A stretch of DNA of 64,000 nucleotides from Edolisoma coerulescens (GCA_013397115.1 VWZW01002569.1:1474766-1538765); one strand, 5' to 3'; positions 50,401-62,667 are shown, counted from the first letter of the stretch. The notes: generated by a model not told the origin, from the sequence alone. Numbers and translations: made by a program.

Positions 50401-52502
50401 TCACTGAAATGGTGCAAATACCCTTTTAGCAATAAATATGAGTGCAATAAAATTTTGGCTTTTATAAAAATCAGTCAGTGCTGAAGCCTGTTAAGCAGCA
50501 TGAAAGAAACATAAAGAATTTTCCACCTATTCTTTTGGATTTAGTAAGGAAATGGAAGTGTCTGCTTAGAGAATAAATGCAGACATACATTGCTTCACCC
50601 CTAAGTAAAGTACATTTCCACTTTATAACTGTGTAGATCCATGGAGTGAGATTCTCTCCAAAAGTGGAAGATAACCTATCATAGTTATCATGAAGAAAAT
50701 CTTGCACAAGTTTCAAAGCCTTAGCATAACTTATCTCTAAGCTGGCAAGGCATCCTGACCCTGTGAGCAGTTGTGGCTGGGTTTTGTCCCAGGAATGCTG
50801 CTGGCACTGCTGCCAAGAGAGGAAAGATGAGAAGGCAGGGAAAAGTGTGCTGTTATTGTTTCCTGGGTCCAAAATGAGATTTTTACATGCGCACAAAGTG
50901 CTGAAGCCACTGGCAGCCAATCTGAAAAACAGCAGGAAGCCCTAAGGTTGTGCTGTACTCCTTTTTGGGACTGTCTGAAAAGAGTAGTGCACCCAGCTGA
51001 GCCAAACGGACTCAGTACCAGGCAGAAGTCCCTATATGTTTATAAACACAAATCCGAGTAAGATTTTCAACCACCTCTGGCTCATTCTAAACCTGTGAAA
51101 CTTGTGAAAGTGTCCGTGGGGAATCAGTGTGCTATCACACAATGGACCCTTTTTCTTCATAGCTGATTTAACCTAAAGAACTGCAACAAGGGTGTTCTTA
51201 AATAATCCATATCTTGTGCAGGCAAGACCTGACAGTCAAATTAAGGAAGTAGCAGAGTTGAGTGCCATTGAGTGCCTCTGTCATGGCATTGCTCCGCAAC
51301 ATGCTGCTCTGACCCAGGCGAGAGGCTGCACAGAGGGCAGCTACATGGACATCTCCAAGAGCTCCTGCTCTGAGGTTGAAGAGACAACTTTAATCTCAAC
51401 ATCTTCTACCTCCTGCATATTCCCTTGGCTTGCTTTACTATGGGCACTACTTTCTTCAGTCAAATACAGCTGTGACACTGTATTTAAGAGTACTGAAGGA
51501 CATTGTGGTGAACTTACCTGCTCAGGAAATGCAGCAGGAGAAAAAGATTTGTCTCGTGCCTATGCAGCTGCACTGAGTTACAAGAGTGAGGTATTCTGTT
51601 CATGGGCTGTGCAAGAGACCAGGCTCATTTTTAAAAAGGAAGATTGTTTTTATACTACTGTCCCTGAGAAAAAAATTTTTTCTCCCCACAGTGGACACAG
51701 GTATGTTGGTTTCGCTGCCTATAACAATGAAAACAAACTTAACTAAAACAGGTGGAAACAATGGAAAATGGAGAGGACAATAGAAAATGGAGAGGAATAT
51801 CACCAATCCAGGGTAACTGCCAAAACAAAACTGCAAATATGTCACTACTTCAGTATATTAGCAGTTAGAGAGACTGTCTCCATGTCTCAACGCTGGTAAT
51901 TATTGCTTACCTTCCAAAGCTGATACTGAATGTATGTTGAAGCCTTCATTAGGACACTGAACACTCAGAGCTCAGCTGGGTTCTATGCTGTGCTGAGAGG
52001 AGTTTAGAGGCAATGCCTGCTGAGTAGGGAGGGTGCATTTGCACAGAACAGGTTTGGCTCTGCCTGGCCAAATGCCAGTGAGAGCCTAAGCACAGCACCA
52101 TTCTTTTATGGCTGGACTGGAGGTGCCCTGTTTTTCATCAGCTTGGGCCACAGTAGAGGGAAAGTTGTTTCAGTCATCCAGGTAGACACACCAATGGTGT
52201 ATCTACACTGGTGAACTTTGTTGGGCCTGATCCATGATGGCTTTCGTACTGAGAGCAGCATTACAACTGTGCGTGCCCAGGTGTGTTCTCTGCGCATGGC
52301 AGTAGGGCATCTCCTGGGCTCCCCTCCTGCCTGTTGTTTCTTTCCAGTGATTTTTGTGTTATCCTAAGGTATGAACTAATCTTTACTATTAGATCAGGCA
52401 GATGATTTCTTATCTCAGCTCTGCGGTGGTTTTTCTAGTTCTGTGTTGGTCCTTCACAACATCTGGGGGTGCACAAGTGGCTTGAAATCCCCTTGCAGCC
52501 TT
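47481..52502. other. No gene seen
   Basis: Contains a T-rich tract (48011-48062). The longest + frame of the window is at 51192-51746 (184 codons); it resembles no family known to me. A 149-codon - frame lies at 50471-50920. No CR1 or LTR match was noticed. Confidence 0.4.
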
Positions 52503-52856
52503 TGAAACACCATAACCACATAAGGGCTGGTGGCAACGGCTGCAATCAGAACAATCAGTTTGCTATAAAGAGGTTTTAATGTTAATGACAAGTGGGTCCT
52601 TATATGTTGCACAACCGTGAGGGTAAACAACACACTGACTCTCAGTCCAGAGCTACAAAGAAGGCTGCTATCGCCTAAAGCTGCTTCAGTCCTGCTTGCT
52701 TTCTTAGTAGGGCTCCTCTGGAGCCTTCTCCTCTGTCTTATGAGTTACCTGCCAGAGGGGCAGCCGGTCTCTGGTCTTTAGTAGAAACACCTGGTTCAGA
52801 ACAGCTGTAACTCATCAAGGTCAAAACTGCCTACGGCCCGTTCTTGCTCTCCTACA
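52503..52856 (-). mobile_element. 3' LTR of collapsed provirus
   Basis: On - it begins TGTAGGAGAGC at 52856, immediately after a polypurine tract. Its first 57 bases match those of the 5' LTR at 53567 at most positions, and its first 200 or so match the LTR at 21088. The low end is placed at TG (52503), giving a length near the 348 bp of its partner. A 'gcacaac...aaacaac' patch near 52610 aligns with 'gcacaac...gacaac' near 53283 in the partner. The U3 parts differ strongly between the two LTRs, suggesting great age or two related subfamilies. Confidence 0.65.
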
Positions 52857-52870
52857 AATTCCCCTTTTTT
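52857..52870 (-). promoter_or_regulatory. Polypurine tract of the provirus
   Basis: On - the bases are AAAAAAGGGGAATT, directly before the LTR start TGTAGGAG. This is the classical plus-strand primer position and fixes the orientation of the element as -. Confidence 0.75.
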
Positions 52871-53199
52871 GCTTTTCAGCTACAAATACAGCACATATCA
52901 TCAAAATCTTAAATCCATACAGCACATACCAGAATCTTAAATCTATACAGCACATATCATCAAAATCTTTTTTCACAACCATGCCCATGGACTAATAACA
53001 AAAAAATAGCTGCCTCTCTTCTGTAATATTCACAACAGAACATTCAAAACAGATTTGTTCTTTGCTGATATTTGAGTCCCCATATCTATGTTCCCAGTAG
53101 CTCACCTTGTGTCAGGTGTCTCTTAGGGTCTCACTCTCTGCCTGTATTGCTTGACTGGGCTCCGCTGCCAGCTGCTCTCAGGTCCGCAGTCACGATCCC
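52871..53199 (-). mobile_element. Residual interior of provirus, ~330 bp
   Basis: Only about 330 bases remain where gag, pol and env should be. No protein motif survives. A 31-bp unit (about 'acagcacatatcatcaaaatc' plus tail) is repeated three times at 52887-52970 with small changes. The end next to the 3' LTR resembles the interior at 21105-21170. Confidence 0.6.
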
Positions 53200-53217
53200 A
53201 TCACATCGAGGTCACCA
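53200..53217 (-). promoter_or_regulatory. Primer-binding site, tRNA-Trp type
   Basis: On - it reads TGGTGACCTCGATGTGAT, 16 of 18 matches to the tRNA-Trp primer-binding site of avian alpharetroviruses as I remember it. It lies two bases from the end of the 5' LTR, as in that group. Confidence 0.7.
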
Positions 53218-53219
53218 TT

Positions 53220-53567
53220 TGACCATGGACAAAAGACTGACACTGAAGACAGTGGCAAGCATCAGCACTTTGTTATCCCACGGCACAACTTTTGGAGGGG
53301 ACAACAATCAGCAGCTCCTTAGTGCTTCTGAGGACATCACCCAGCTTCCCCAGCCAATGCTATGGCTGAAAACCAAGGGATAAGGCACCTCACCCCCAGG
53401 AAAGGACACGAGACCTTCCCTCTCACCCTCTTTATCAGCCCCTGCTTTATCACCCCCATCAGAAGTCCTCTGCCTGCCTCACCTGCCCCTCGTCTGGCTT
53501 GTTCAAGGACACAGCTGTTAACTCATCAGGGTCGAGACTGCCTGCAGCCCATTCTCGTTCTCCTACA
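53220..53567 (-). mobile_element. 5' LTR of collapsed provirus
   Basis: A block of 348 bp with TG...CA ends on - (TGTAGGAG at 53567, CATGGTCA at 53220), followed at two bases by the primer-binding site. The terminal 57 bases match the LTRs ending at 52856 and 21088. Together with its partner and the residual interior it forms a deleted provirus of about 1.07 kb. Target-site duplications are not evident next to the proposed ends. It cannot encode any viral protein. The + frames of 103 and 73 codons across it are not viral genes. Confidence 0.7.
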
Positions 53568-54318
53568 GAACTGGCCTGACTGAGGAAGACAAATTAAACA
53601 GAAATGGCATTCTCTCATTTTTGCACTGAAATATACTCTACTTCTGTAGATAATTTATTCTTGAAGGTTTTAGGAAGAATAAGCTTGTCATGTCGTCTTA
53701 TAGCAACAAGAAAAGCTGCAGGAGCAGCAAAGGCAGTAGATCTAAGCAATGTTTTGGCTGGCCAAGGCATAGCCATAATGATGACTGCTGAGAAGGCAGT
53801 TTTCCTCAGATGTGTACATCTTATCTCCTGTCTCCCAGGCAACTTCCTAACATCTTTTTGAAATTACTAAAGAGCAGCTAATGTATTCTAATACTGTGAC
53901 AAGCCTTATCAAGCCAGTACAATGCCACGTCATTTTCTATTTTGAGTCATATACAATAAACCAAACCCAGTAACTAAATTCTGATAGCTATAGGTATTCA
54001 TTCCCATATCACAGTGTAAATAAAGCTACATTGTTTTCACATTTGGCATGAACAATAGGTTGAATCTGTACATTGAACTTCTAGACAAGCCATATATGTA
54101 ATTCTATTGTGTACAGTATGAAATTCCTTGGAAATTATTTTCTCAATGTTCCTTATGCTTTAGAAAATATATTTGTATTAAACTGACAAACTTTCATTTC
54201 TCAGTACCAAAAATCTACCTTTCTATTTTGAAACATTCAAAATAATCAATATTTCAAAACCTATAATCAGTAGCATCAAAACTACAGAAATATTTTTTTC
54301 TCCATCTTAAAATACTTG
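53568..54318. other. No feature seen
   Basis: An 85-codon + frame at 53604-53861 is unrecognised; the rest is AT-rich. Confidence 0.4.
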
Positions 54319-54346
54319 AAAAATAAATAAATAAATAAATAAAATA
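54319..54346. repeat. (AAAT)n microsatellite
   Basis: Six perfect aaat units. Confidence 0.9.
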
Positions 54347-55525
54347 ATACATGCAGTAAGTCTTGACGCAGTTGCTCGTGGATATCATAAGACATAAAGG
54401 CTGAGTTGGGATGTAGACTGTCAGCTCCTATGGCATAACTTGACGCAGTAGAGTGCACTTTTCAAACATTATTAAAGATTGAAAATGGTCTTATTGTCTT
54501 CTTACTGTTGATGCAGAGATAAAGAATAAGATAGCTTATGATTTTTGATTCTGGAAAATATTTCTCTAACCTATACTCCTAGGCATAAATAAAACCATTC
54601 TGTATCTACAGGGGAAAATATTAAAAAAGAAAATTACCAAGCAAGGTATAGTTAAAAACTCAGCAGATTGGGGGAAGAAATCTCTGGTTTGAGAAATATT
54701 ACTGCTTCAAATAATAAACTACAGAGAAAAACTAGTATTAAAAATAACAGAAGTAATACCCCTTTTTAAAGAACAGTGGTCTTTCTCACTAAGCAGTCAG
54801 AAGACAGGAATTTCCATTTTTAAGACTGATATTTCCTGTGTACATGATAATGACTGCATCAGAGATAAACTCAGTATTAAGAGAGAAAGAATTCAATCCA
54901 TTTTCAATCCTATTCCTGACTGCTGAAACAAGAGTATATCTCTTTTCTGCAATCTCTTTATCAAATTTGCTGTGCGTACTTTGCAGTGAATAGAGAATAC
55001 TTCTGGATCAATGGTTTCTTTTAGTTTTACTAAAACCTGCATCTTACAAAGAAGTCACAAACAGGATTTGTTGAAACAGAATTGTAGAAGTTCTGTATTT
55101 TTGAATAAGCATGCTAATACTTAGTTTAAAATATTGCAACACACTTTACTACATGCAAAAAGTTAGAAAGGAAAATGAACATCAGGGTTAAATCTTAAGG
55201 CTATTCAATCCATAAATGCCATATGAGCTGAGAGAAGGGTTTGTTACAGAAACAAATTTTAGTGACATATCAGGCTTTGAAGGTGTTGCCATTTAATTTT
55301 TAAACAGCTTGAATTTGTAATGGAATGGCAATAACCATCAGTTACTGGAGGAGCAGAACAAATGCAGAACATAGATGAGGGTGGAGGACCAGCAAAGGCT
55401 CATTCTCAAAGACTGAAGTTTTCATTTGAACAAAACAGAATGAAGTATTAGGTGTGAGCTGCCTGATCTTTTTCATGTTGCTATATTTCTGCCTACAATA
55501 AAACCTTTGCTGATGCAGTCAAAGA
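54347..55525. other. No feature seen
   Basis: AT-rich spacer with no frame of note. Confidence 0.4.
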
Positions 55526-56396
55526 CAAGGGGATAGAGTGCACCCTCAGTTCACAGATTACAGTAAATTGTGGGGGAGTGCTGGTCTGCTGAAGGTTAGG
55601 AAGGCTGTGTAGAGGGATTGGACAGGCTGGATCGATGGGCTGAGGATAATGGTATGAGGTTTATTAAGGCAAAGAGATCCTGTGCTTGGGTCACAACAAC
55701 CCCATGCAGCACTACAGGCTGGGGGCAACATGGCTGGAAAACTGCCTGGTGGAAAAAGACCTATGGGTGATGGTTGACAGTGGCTGAACATGAGCCAGTG
55801 TGTGCCCAGGTGGCCAAGAAGGCCAATGCCATCCTGGCCTGCATCAGCAATGGTGTGGCCAGCAGGGCCAGGGCAGTGACTGTGCCCCTGTACTTAGCAC
55901 TTGTGAGGCTGCATGTCAAGTCCTGTGATCAGTTCTGGGCCCCTCAGTTCAAGAAACACACTGAGATGCTGGAGCAAGTCCAGAGGAGGGCAATGGAGCT
56001 GGTGAAGGGTCTGGAGCACAAGTCCTGTGGGGCAACTGGGGTTCTTTAGCCTGGAATAGAAGAAACTCAGTGGCTCTGTACAACTACATGAAAAGAGATC
56101 ATAGCAGAGGGGTGTCAGCTTCTTCTCCCTCACAACCAGGGACAGGATGAGAAGAAATGGCCTCAAGCTGCACCAGAGGAGGTTTAGTTCGGACATTAGG
56201 AAGAATTTTTTCACTGAAAAACTGGTTAGGCATTGGAATGAACTGCCTAGAAAGGACGTGGAGTCACTGTTCCTGGAAATGTTCAAGAAACAACTGGACA
56301 TGGCACTTAGTGCTATGGTTTTGTTGATGTGGTGTTGGATGGACCCAATGATCTTGAAGGTCTTTTCCAACCTTAATGTTTCTAAGGTTCTACATC
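55526..56396 (+). mobile_element. CR1 LINE 3' portion, sense
   Basis: Starts within ORF2 at 'ggggatagagtgcaccctcag' and continues through 'gagggattggacaggctggat', 'cacaacaaccccatgcagcactacaggctggg', 'gtggccaagaaggccaatgccatcctggcctg', 'ctggagcaagtccagaggagggcaatggagctggtgaaggg', 'gtgtcagcttcttctccctcacaaccagggacaggatgag', 'gaggtttagttcggacattaggaag', to the 3' end 'ggacccaatgatcttgaaggtcttttccaacctt'. These are CR1 landmarks in order. The copy is 5'-truncated, about 870 bp, with frameshifts and stops in what was the end of ORF2. Open frames of 91 and 87 codons on + are ORF2 remnants. Confidence 0.95.
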
Positions 56397-56894
56397 CAGA
56401 GTGTGGTTAAATGCACACTGCTAACCAGTACAGTTTGCTTTATTGGTAACAGCTTTTATTGTGCACAGCTAACCTTGGGAAACTTGGGTTTCCCTGCTAG
56501 AAATGCTCACATGCTTGCTACCAGGTACCAGGCACCAGAAATAATTACAAAGAAACTTACAGATCTTCATAGTTCCTACCAAAACCAATATGACAAACAG
56601 ACTACTTCTAAGGACCTAAAAGAAAACATAGAGGGTAGTAATAGTCAGAATGAATTTTATAAAAACACATCATATCGAATCAAATCAGTTTCTTTATACG
56701 CAGGGTAGCAGAGAGAAGAAGCAATACATGCCACATACCTTGGCTTATATAAGACTTTAACACTATGTTGCATAGAAGTCCAGTAACCAAGCCAAGGAAT
56801 ATTTAGATGGGGAAAAAAATTAATTCTAAAGTCATGGGAAAATTCTTCTTGTGAATTCATTATCAGTGGCTCAGGTACACCCTGAAAATGACTG
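56397..56894. other. Spacer between two CR1 pieces
   Basis: No recognisable repeat. A 110-codon + frame beginning inside the CR1 end (56376-56708) is unrecognised. Confidence 0.4.
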
Positions 56895-57245
56895 AGTAAA
56901 GTTCTACAAGGATCAGTCCCAAGGGAGTGGTATTATCAGATATTTTTTTCAATGATCCAGATGATCAAATAGAAAATGTTTTGATTACATTTGAGGACAT
57001 CAATAAGCTGATAGTGTAATTGCAAAATGGGAGCAGAGTTTAATGGAATCTTGATACATGGGAAATGATATTAAAAAAAAAAAAAGATGCTGTTTAACAT
57101 GGGCAAATCTCAGACCGTGAACTTGGGTAAGAACAATTAACTGCACAAAAATAGGGAAGGGAAAAAAGGGCTGAGTTAGAGCTCTGTAGAAGTATATTTA
57201 GAATTGTTGTGAATCATAGCTTCAAGGATTGTGTAAATGCAAAGC
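56895..57245 (+). mobile_element. Strongly diverged older CR1 fragment
   Basis: The order 'tctacaaggatcagtccc', 'ttcaatgatccagatgatc', 'gaggacatcaataagctgatag', 'gggcaaatctcagaccgtgaacttgggtaagaacaa', 'gaattgttgtgaatcatagcttcaa' follows the CR1 ORF2 region around the reverse-transcriptase FADDTKL block and onward. Divergence is much higher than in the copy at 55526-56396, whose left part covers the same stretch of the element. The two are therefore separate insertions. Confidence 0.6.
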
Positions 57246-60200
57246 CCATGTGATTAATCACACACAATGATTAATAAACTGTCATAGCTAACAGGACATT
57301 TCAAATAACCCTTCTCCTTTCAGCACTGACCTCTACTGAAGTGCAGCAACACTGGGTGTTGAGCAATGAAATCCGAGAAAGACGGGAGGTACCTGGATGG
57401 CTTTCAGGGAGAAAAATTTCTCGGAAGAGTAGCGAGAAGGAAGAGAGGTTTGAGAAACAGGAGAAGAAGAAAGTCTAGGTGAGATGGAGTTCTATTGCTT
57501 GCTGCCTTATTACTTTCAGGGTGACAATTAAGGCTTCAAGTTTCAAACTTTGAATGTTGAATCCTCTCACAGGAAAATGAAATTACTCATATTCCCCACC
57601 AAGTCCTGTCATGGAATTTAATGGCTATTTTCGCACTTCCCAGAAACACTGCAAGTGACAATGAAATACCTTACAATGTGACCAGGTTGCTTATCCCAGT
57701 TTTTCTCAATTTTCAACTAATTCCCTTTTTCATCCTCTGCCAAAAATATCAGCAACATTCTTTTACTTCACTTTCTAGCTTTAGAGTTTAGGAAACTCTT
57801 GTTTCACATCTTCAAGCCTTGCACATCAACCACGTCACCTAGAAGTGTCTTTTGTATGTTCTTTTGAATCCAGCACTTTTTGTCTCTGGGTCTTAGAAAA
57901 TATGACAGACACTGGAAATGTTGCCAGCCATGATGGTCCTTGGCTTCTGACCCAGAACTTATTGAATGAGATGTTCACTACTCAAAGTGCTTTTTTCAGT
58001 CTACACCTGAGCTCAAGCACTGTGTCTGGATTGCATTCATTTCACACAACAGCCAATGCTGATTTCTTTGTCTTAAAGGAAGAAAGCATGAGAGGCAGAG
58101 AACAATTAAAAACTTCAGCTTCAGTTCCTTCTTCATTCTAGCTGCTTTCATTTTGTCGACTCTATTCAATGTCCTGTGAAATCCCCAGAAATGTGAGATC
58201 ACTTTTTCAATCTGCAGAGCATATGTAGCATAAATCCCACTTGCCTGGCAGGAAAGACAGGGGATGCATCCTGGTCCCTTGCTTGCAGTGCTACACTTTC
58301 TAGCTAAATGTGTGCTCCTCAGAAGAGGCTGTCACAGCAGGGATGCTTTCGATTGCATGGTCACTGTGCTTACACCTGGCAAGGATGGTATTCATTTCCG
58401 GGCATGCAGAAGTGGTGTTAGTAAACTGTGAAGTTTTCAATGCCTAGTGTTACCCAAACTACACCTGTTTGGTGCCTTGATCTTGTGGGAGGTGTTCATG
58501 GCCCAGGTTTTCTTCCTCAATATAAGTAACTGAGGCGTGGGTTGAGAAGGGATGGGACTTGCTTGATCTTGCCCTGTCATAGCCTTGGCATCTGGCTTGT
58601 GCTTGCAGGGGCTGGGAGTGCTCCCAACATCCACCCCCTAGAAACAACTCCTGAGACCTGAGTTTACCTAGAAATAAATCATTAGCCTGACAAGAAAATC
58701 TCATTATGTAAACATCACTCTGAGCATGCAAGTTTCAGACACCGCTGAAATGCATGAAATTTCTGTTCAGCTGCTACGGAAAGTCTTAAGTGCCTCAACA
58801 ACTAAATGCCAATTAATACCGTCTTTCACTGCTACCCTTCTATTTCTTGAGATGGATAAGGACCGATATCCCAGGGGCAGGGAAGGGGAAGAGAGAATAA
58901 AAGGTGGGAAGTTTCCCACAGATCATCACAGTGTGACACTCTCCTGGTTGCTTTCTAGGAGAAAAAGCATAGCCTTGTACGATTCATACATGTAACAGCA
59001 ATCTCCGCTCCAGATGAATGCCAAGCACCTGTGTCCCCTGATAGCTCGTTCCCATGCCACTTCCAACTTCTCAATAGTGGTAAAATAAGTGTGGCCCATT
59101 CCTCTTTTACATAGCTTCTTTGACAGTGCTTCAGCTATCCATCTCTCCATTTTCCAGGGCCGTTTTACCACAGTGACTCTTAACAGCCCCAATTTTCTCC
59201 CTTCAAACAGTCATCAGCATGATAATTATTCAGCTAGAATTAGGAAATCCCATCAAATCCTGTCACCAGTGACTAGTCACTATGTCCTAACTTGTGTTTT
59301 CCCATGACAACAGTCTTTCTACAGTGCTTGCTTTTCCATGGTGTTCAGAGTAATTCAAGCTGCATTCTAAAGCCTTGGGTTTTCCCATTTCCTGGTAGTT
59401 TCTTGGCCCAGGGATTTAAAGAAACTCTGCTTTTGCCATGTGCAGCATATTCTACACTGTGAAAAAAGTGGAACAGATCCAGTACTTGGCATCTATTAAG
59501 CATCTGTGTTCCAACTAACAATTAATTAGGATTAAGGGATGTTGAAAATATATCTTATAGAAAAAGAAAATAATTATCAACTATTAATCATGTATTATGA
59601 TTATGTATTATTCTTTCAGGTACTTAAAAGCTAATTGTGCATTTTCCAGAGGATCTAAGGAGACTTGTGAAATATTTAAATTGCCTTATAACCCAGGATC
59701 AATTGAGAAATGTCCAAGTTTCTCACAGCCGAACTAACGCTTCACTGCAGGACTTCTATCTCTCTGCTCATGCTGTTATTTAAACCACAACCTGCACCTT
59801 ACACCTCCCTAAATCACGGTTTACTGCTGCATAGCAAGGCAAACAAGCTCTATCTATAGGACATTGTAGTAGACTCTAGAATTACATCCCGTGTCAGTGA
59901 ACAGAAAAAAGTACCACTGTGGCATGCCATTGCTGGGGGAGGACCTCCTGCATCCACTTGTCAGTGGAGGGGGTTGTCAGGTGGGGCTACAGACCTTTCA
60001 GTTTCTACTTAATGCCTCATAGATACGTACCTGATGCTGTCGTGGTGAAAAAGGGTGCATCATGAGAGCTCTCCTTCCCCATCATACACATTGAGAGGAA
60101 CTCTTCTGCACATTGGCCATTTACAGCTTTCAAGTGATCTAGACAGGCAGTGCCCTCTGGTTTTGAATCAAAAGATCAATTGCAATGTTCCTGGGAAATC

Positions 60201-60377
60201 AGTGATGAAGCTGAGTCTCTCTGGTTAGGCCTCCAGGTCTGGAAAAATTATGTATTTCTAAATTCAGTGTAATGAATCTAAGCATTAAGCGTTTATAACT
60301 CTTAGTAATCCGTTCTAAATATGAAGGGTAATTAAACTAAACATAACAAACCTGCCTGCAACTAAAACAGGTTGTAT
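57246..60377. other. No gene seen
   Basis: Purine-rich patch at 57380-57480. Frames of 98 codons (+ 57845-58141), 90 codons (- 58459-58731) and 88 codons (- 58926-59192) are unrecognised and overlap other frames. Confidence 0.4.
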
Positions 60378-60380
60378 GTC

Positions 60381-60415
60381 ATTTGCATTAAAAAATAGCA
60401 AAAGATTATTTGCAT
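60381..60415 (+). promoter_or_regulatory. Two octamer (POU) motifs 27 bp apart
   Basis: ATTTGCAT occurs exactly at 60381-60388 and 60408-60415 in AT-rich DNA. This is the core site of POU/OCT factors. Function is inference; no gene is adjacent. Confidence 0.3.
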
Positions 60416-62648
60416 ATCCATGAAACTTAACACCCACAAAAATATTCAATAATAAAGTAAATCTTAGTTTTTGAGTACTAGATCTCACTCATCAGAATAA
60501 AAAGAATGCAAAAAATAATTATGCAAAACTTATTTTAACTCCAGAAGGAGATATATTGAATATCAAATCTGAAATACTAGAAAACTTTAAAAATGCCCCT
60601 GGGTACACTGTTTTTATTTTGTATGTTGTTGATATCAGAAGCACATATGGTAGTACCCCTTCTGATTCTTTAGGTACAATGTGTTGTACTCAGAACACTG
60701 ATTCAACAAGTTTTTATTTTGTATTTTTCATCATGTGTAAAACACTGTCCTTTCCCCACAACAAATGTTTAATATATAGAGATTTATTTTACTAGCCACT
60801 TAGAGAGCTGACTGACTTGTAAATGAAGATTAGTCCTCTAAGCGAATGACTATCTATTTCAGCCATTTTTTCTCCATAATGAAATTAGAGTGAAGTGATT
60901 TTAACAATGGAATTTTAACAGCCAAGTGATTTCAACTTCTATGACAAAAAAAAGCCTTGAGCCCTAAGCTATTCAGGAAGAAAATACATTATAATTAAGT
61001 GATTTTATTTATATTCTTACTATTGATAGGAACAAGCATACTTCAGCCAAGGTCCAATTAGCAGAACAGCATGATAGGTAAATACTGCATGGGACCACTG
61101 TGACCACCACAACTGAAAACAGATCTGACCTTACAGAAAATTTACATGTAGAAACATTATGAGGACATGGGGCACCATTCAGGAATACTCTGCATTATTT
61201 GACACAAACGACACTATTCTTTAAACAGGCACAGCTGTTTGTGCTTAAGAAATGTTTGTAACACTTATTGACTGCTCATCATGTGCTGCTGTTGGGGAAC
61301 TCTGACCAGGAGTTAAATATTGATATATAGATTTGAATATTGATCTTGAAAATTAGGTATTGAGAGTCTGGGATAAGGGTCCTCATTCTCCTTTTTAAAC
61401 ACAGGCCTCTAAACCAAAACATTTCCAAGGACTTCATTACTTCAGACAAATGTCATTCTTCTTTTTTAAAAGCTTTGTATCCCACAGAACTGCCTCATCA
61501 GAAAAAAAAAGTCGTCCCTGTGTTATCAACACTGTTTTCGTTCATAAATCGAAAATACAGCACATGTTAGGCTGTTCTGAAGGAAATTTACCCCACCCCT
61601 TCCAGATCCTGTACAGAGTGATATTCAAACACAAACATGGAGAATAATCAAAACAGATTATGCACTGTTCCTTCAAGCATGCATATATGTTAGATGCATT
61701 ATACACTAATACATTGAAAGTATGACAGGTATGGATGACAAACATAATTAAACTTGATATCTAGGTCATTAACTAATAAAAAACATAATTAATAAAGAAG
61801 GAGTAATCAAATTCAAATTATTCTGTATGAATTATAAACAGTTTAAGTCTGATTTAACTTTTCTGCATTTTCTTTGATCAGAAGGAGATGAGACTTCTGT
61901 TAGGTGTTCCAAATTTTTTTTTTGCTAAGAAGTGAAGGCTTGATCTAAATACTGAAATCTCCTTGAGTATAAATGACAAATTGACTTAAATCTAATCTGT
62001 ATGAAAGTGCCTTTAATCCAGCACTTAAGTAGCTAAACTTTGCTTTATAATCAACATTTGAGAAAAGAATGTTCCAAAGGTCCATGAACACCTCACCAGA
62101 TTTCAGACTACGGTCTGGGACTAGCACTGCTATCAGTGGGGATGGACAGGACATCTCCAGGGGTTGATGACCCAGACAGGGCCACCTCGGCACTGGCAGC
62201 TTGCCTTGGGGCTGATGGGAGAGCAAGAACAGTAAGGAAGGCTGTGGGCAAAGGCAAGGGCAGCTCTACTCTACTCTTAAGGTGCCCAGCAAGGTGGTGA
62301 TAAAATGATGACTTTTAACCACTGAGGTGACTTACTGAGGCCAACATACTTGTGGCTGTCTGTGCCAGTGGTAGGAACCCCAGCACCCCAAACACTGGCA
62401 AAAAGAAAAGTCAGAGTCAACAGTGGCTAGGTTAGAAACTCAAATGATTTATTCTGCTTTCGAATTACAAGCAAGGATGTACTATATGCCCCTGTGGATT
62501 GTGATGGAATACCTGATGTCACAGCCCCATCTTACTCTGTCTGCCCTTTTCTGTCAATTAGGGATGATAAAGTTACAAGACTAATACTGTCTCTAATGAG
62601 ACTGACAAGGAAGTCTGGTTATTGGGCAGGAGGAAGAAGAATTGCTTT
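60416..62648. other. No gene seen
   Basis: AT-rich, with short frames only. A GC-richer patch at 62090-62290 is unrecognised. Confidence 0.4.
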
Positions 62649-62650
62649 GG

Positions 62651-62667
62651 TAATTAATCCATTGTTG
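62651..62667 (+). promoter_or_regulatory. Adjacent homeodomain and SOX-like motifs
   Basis: TAATTAAT (62651-62658) abuts CCATTGTTG (62659-62667), matching homeodomain and SOX consensus cores. Further TAAT words follow to 62800. It could mark a conserved non-coding element, but the motifs are short. Confidence 0.25.

Noticed and set aside
50471..50920. 149-codon frame on -
   Set aside because: Unrecognised and unsupported. Length is within chance for this composition.
51192..51746. 184-codon frame on +
   Set aside because: No recognisable domain or exon-like boundaries. With about 128 kb of strand read, one frame of this size is not surprising.
58926..59192. 88-codon basic frame on -, considered as a gag-like remnant
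   Set aside because: No retroviral motif, another frame is equally open, and no LTR is nearby.
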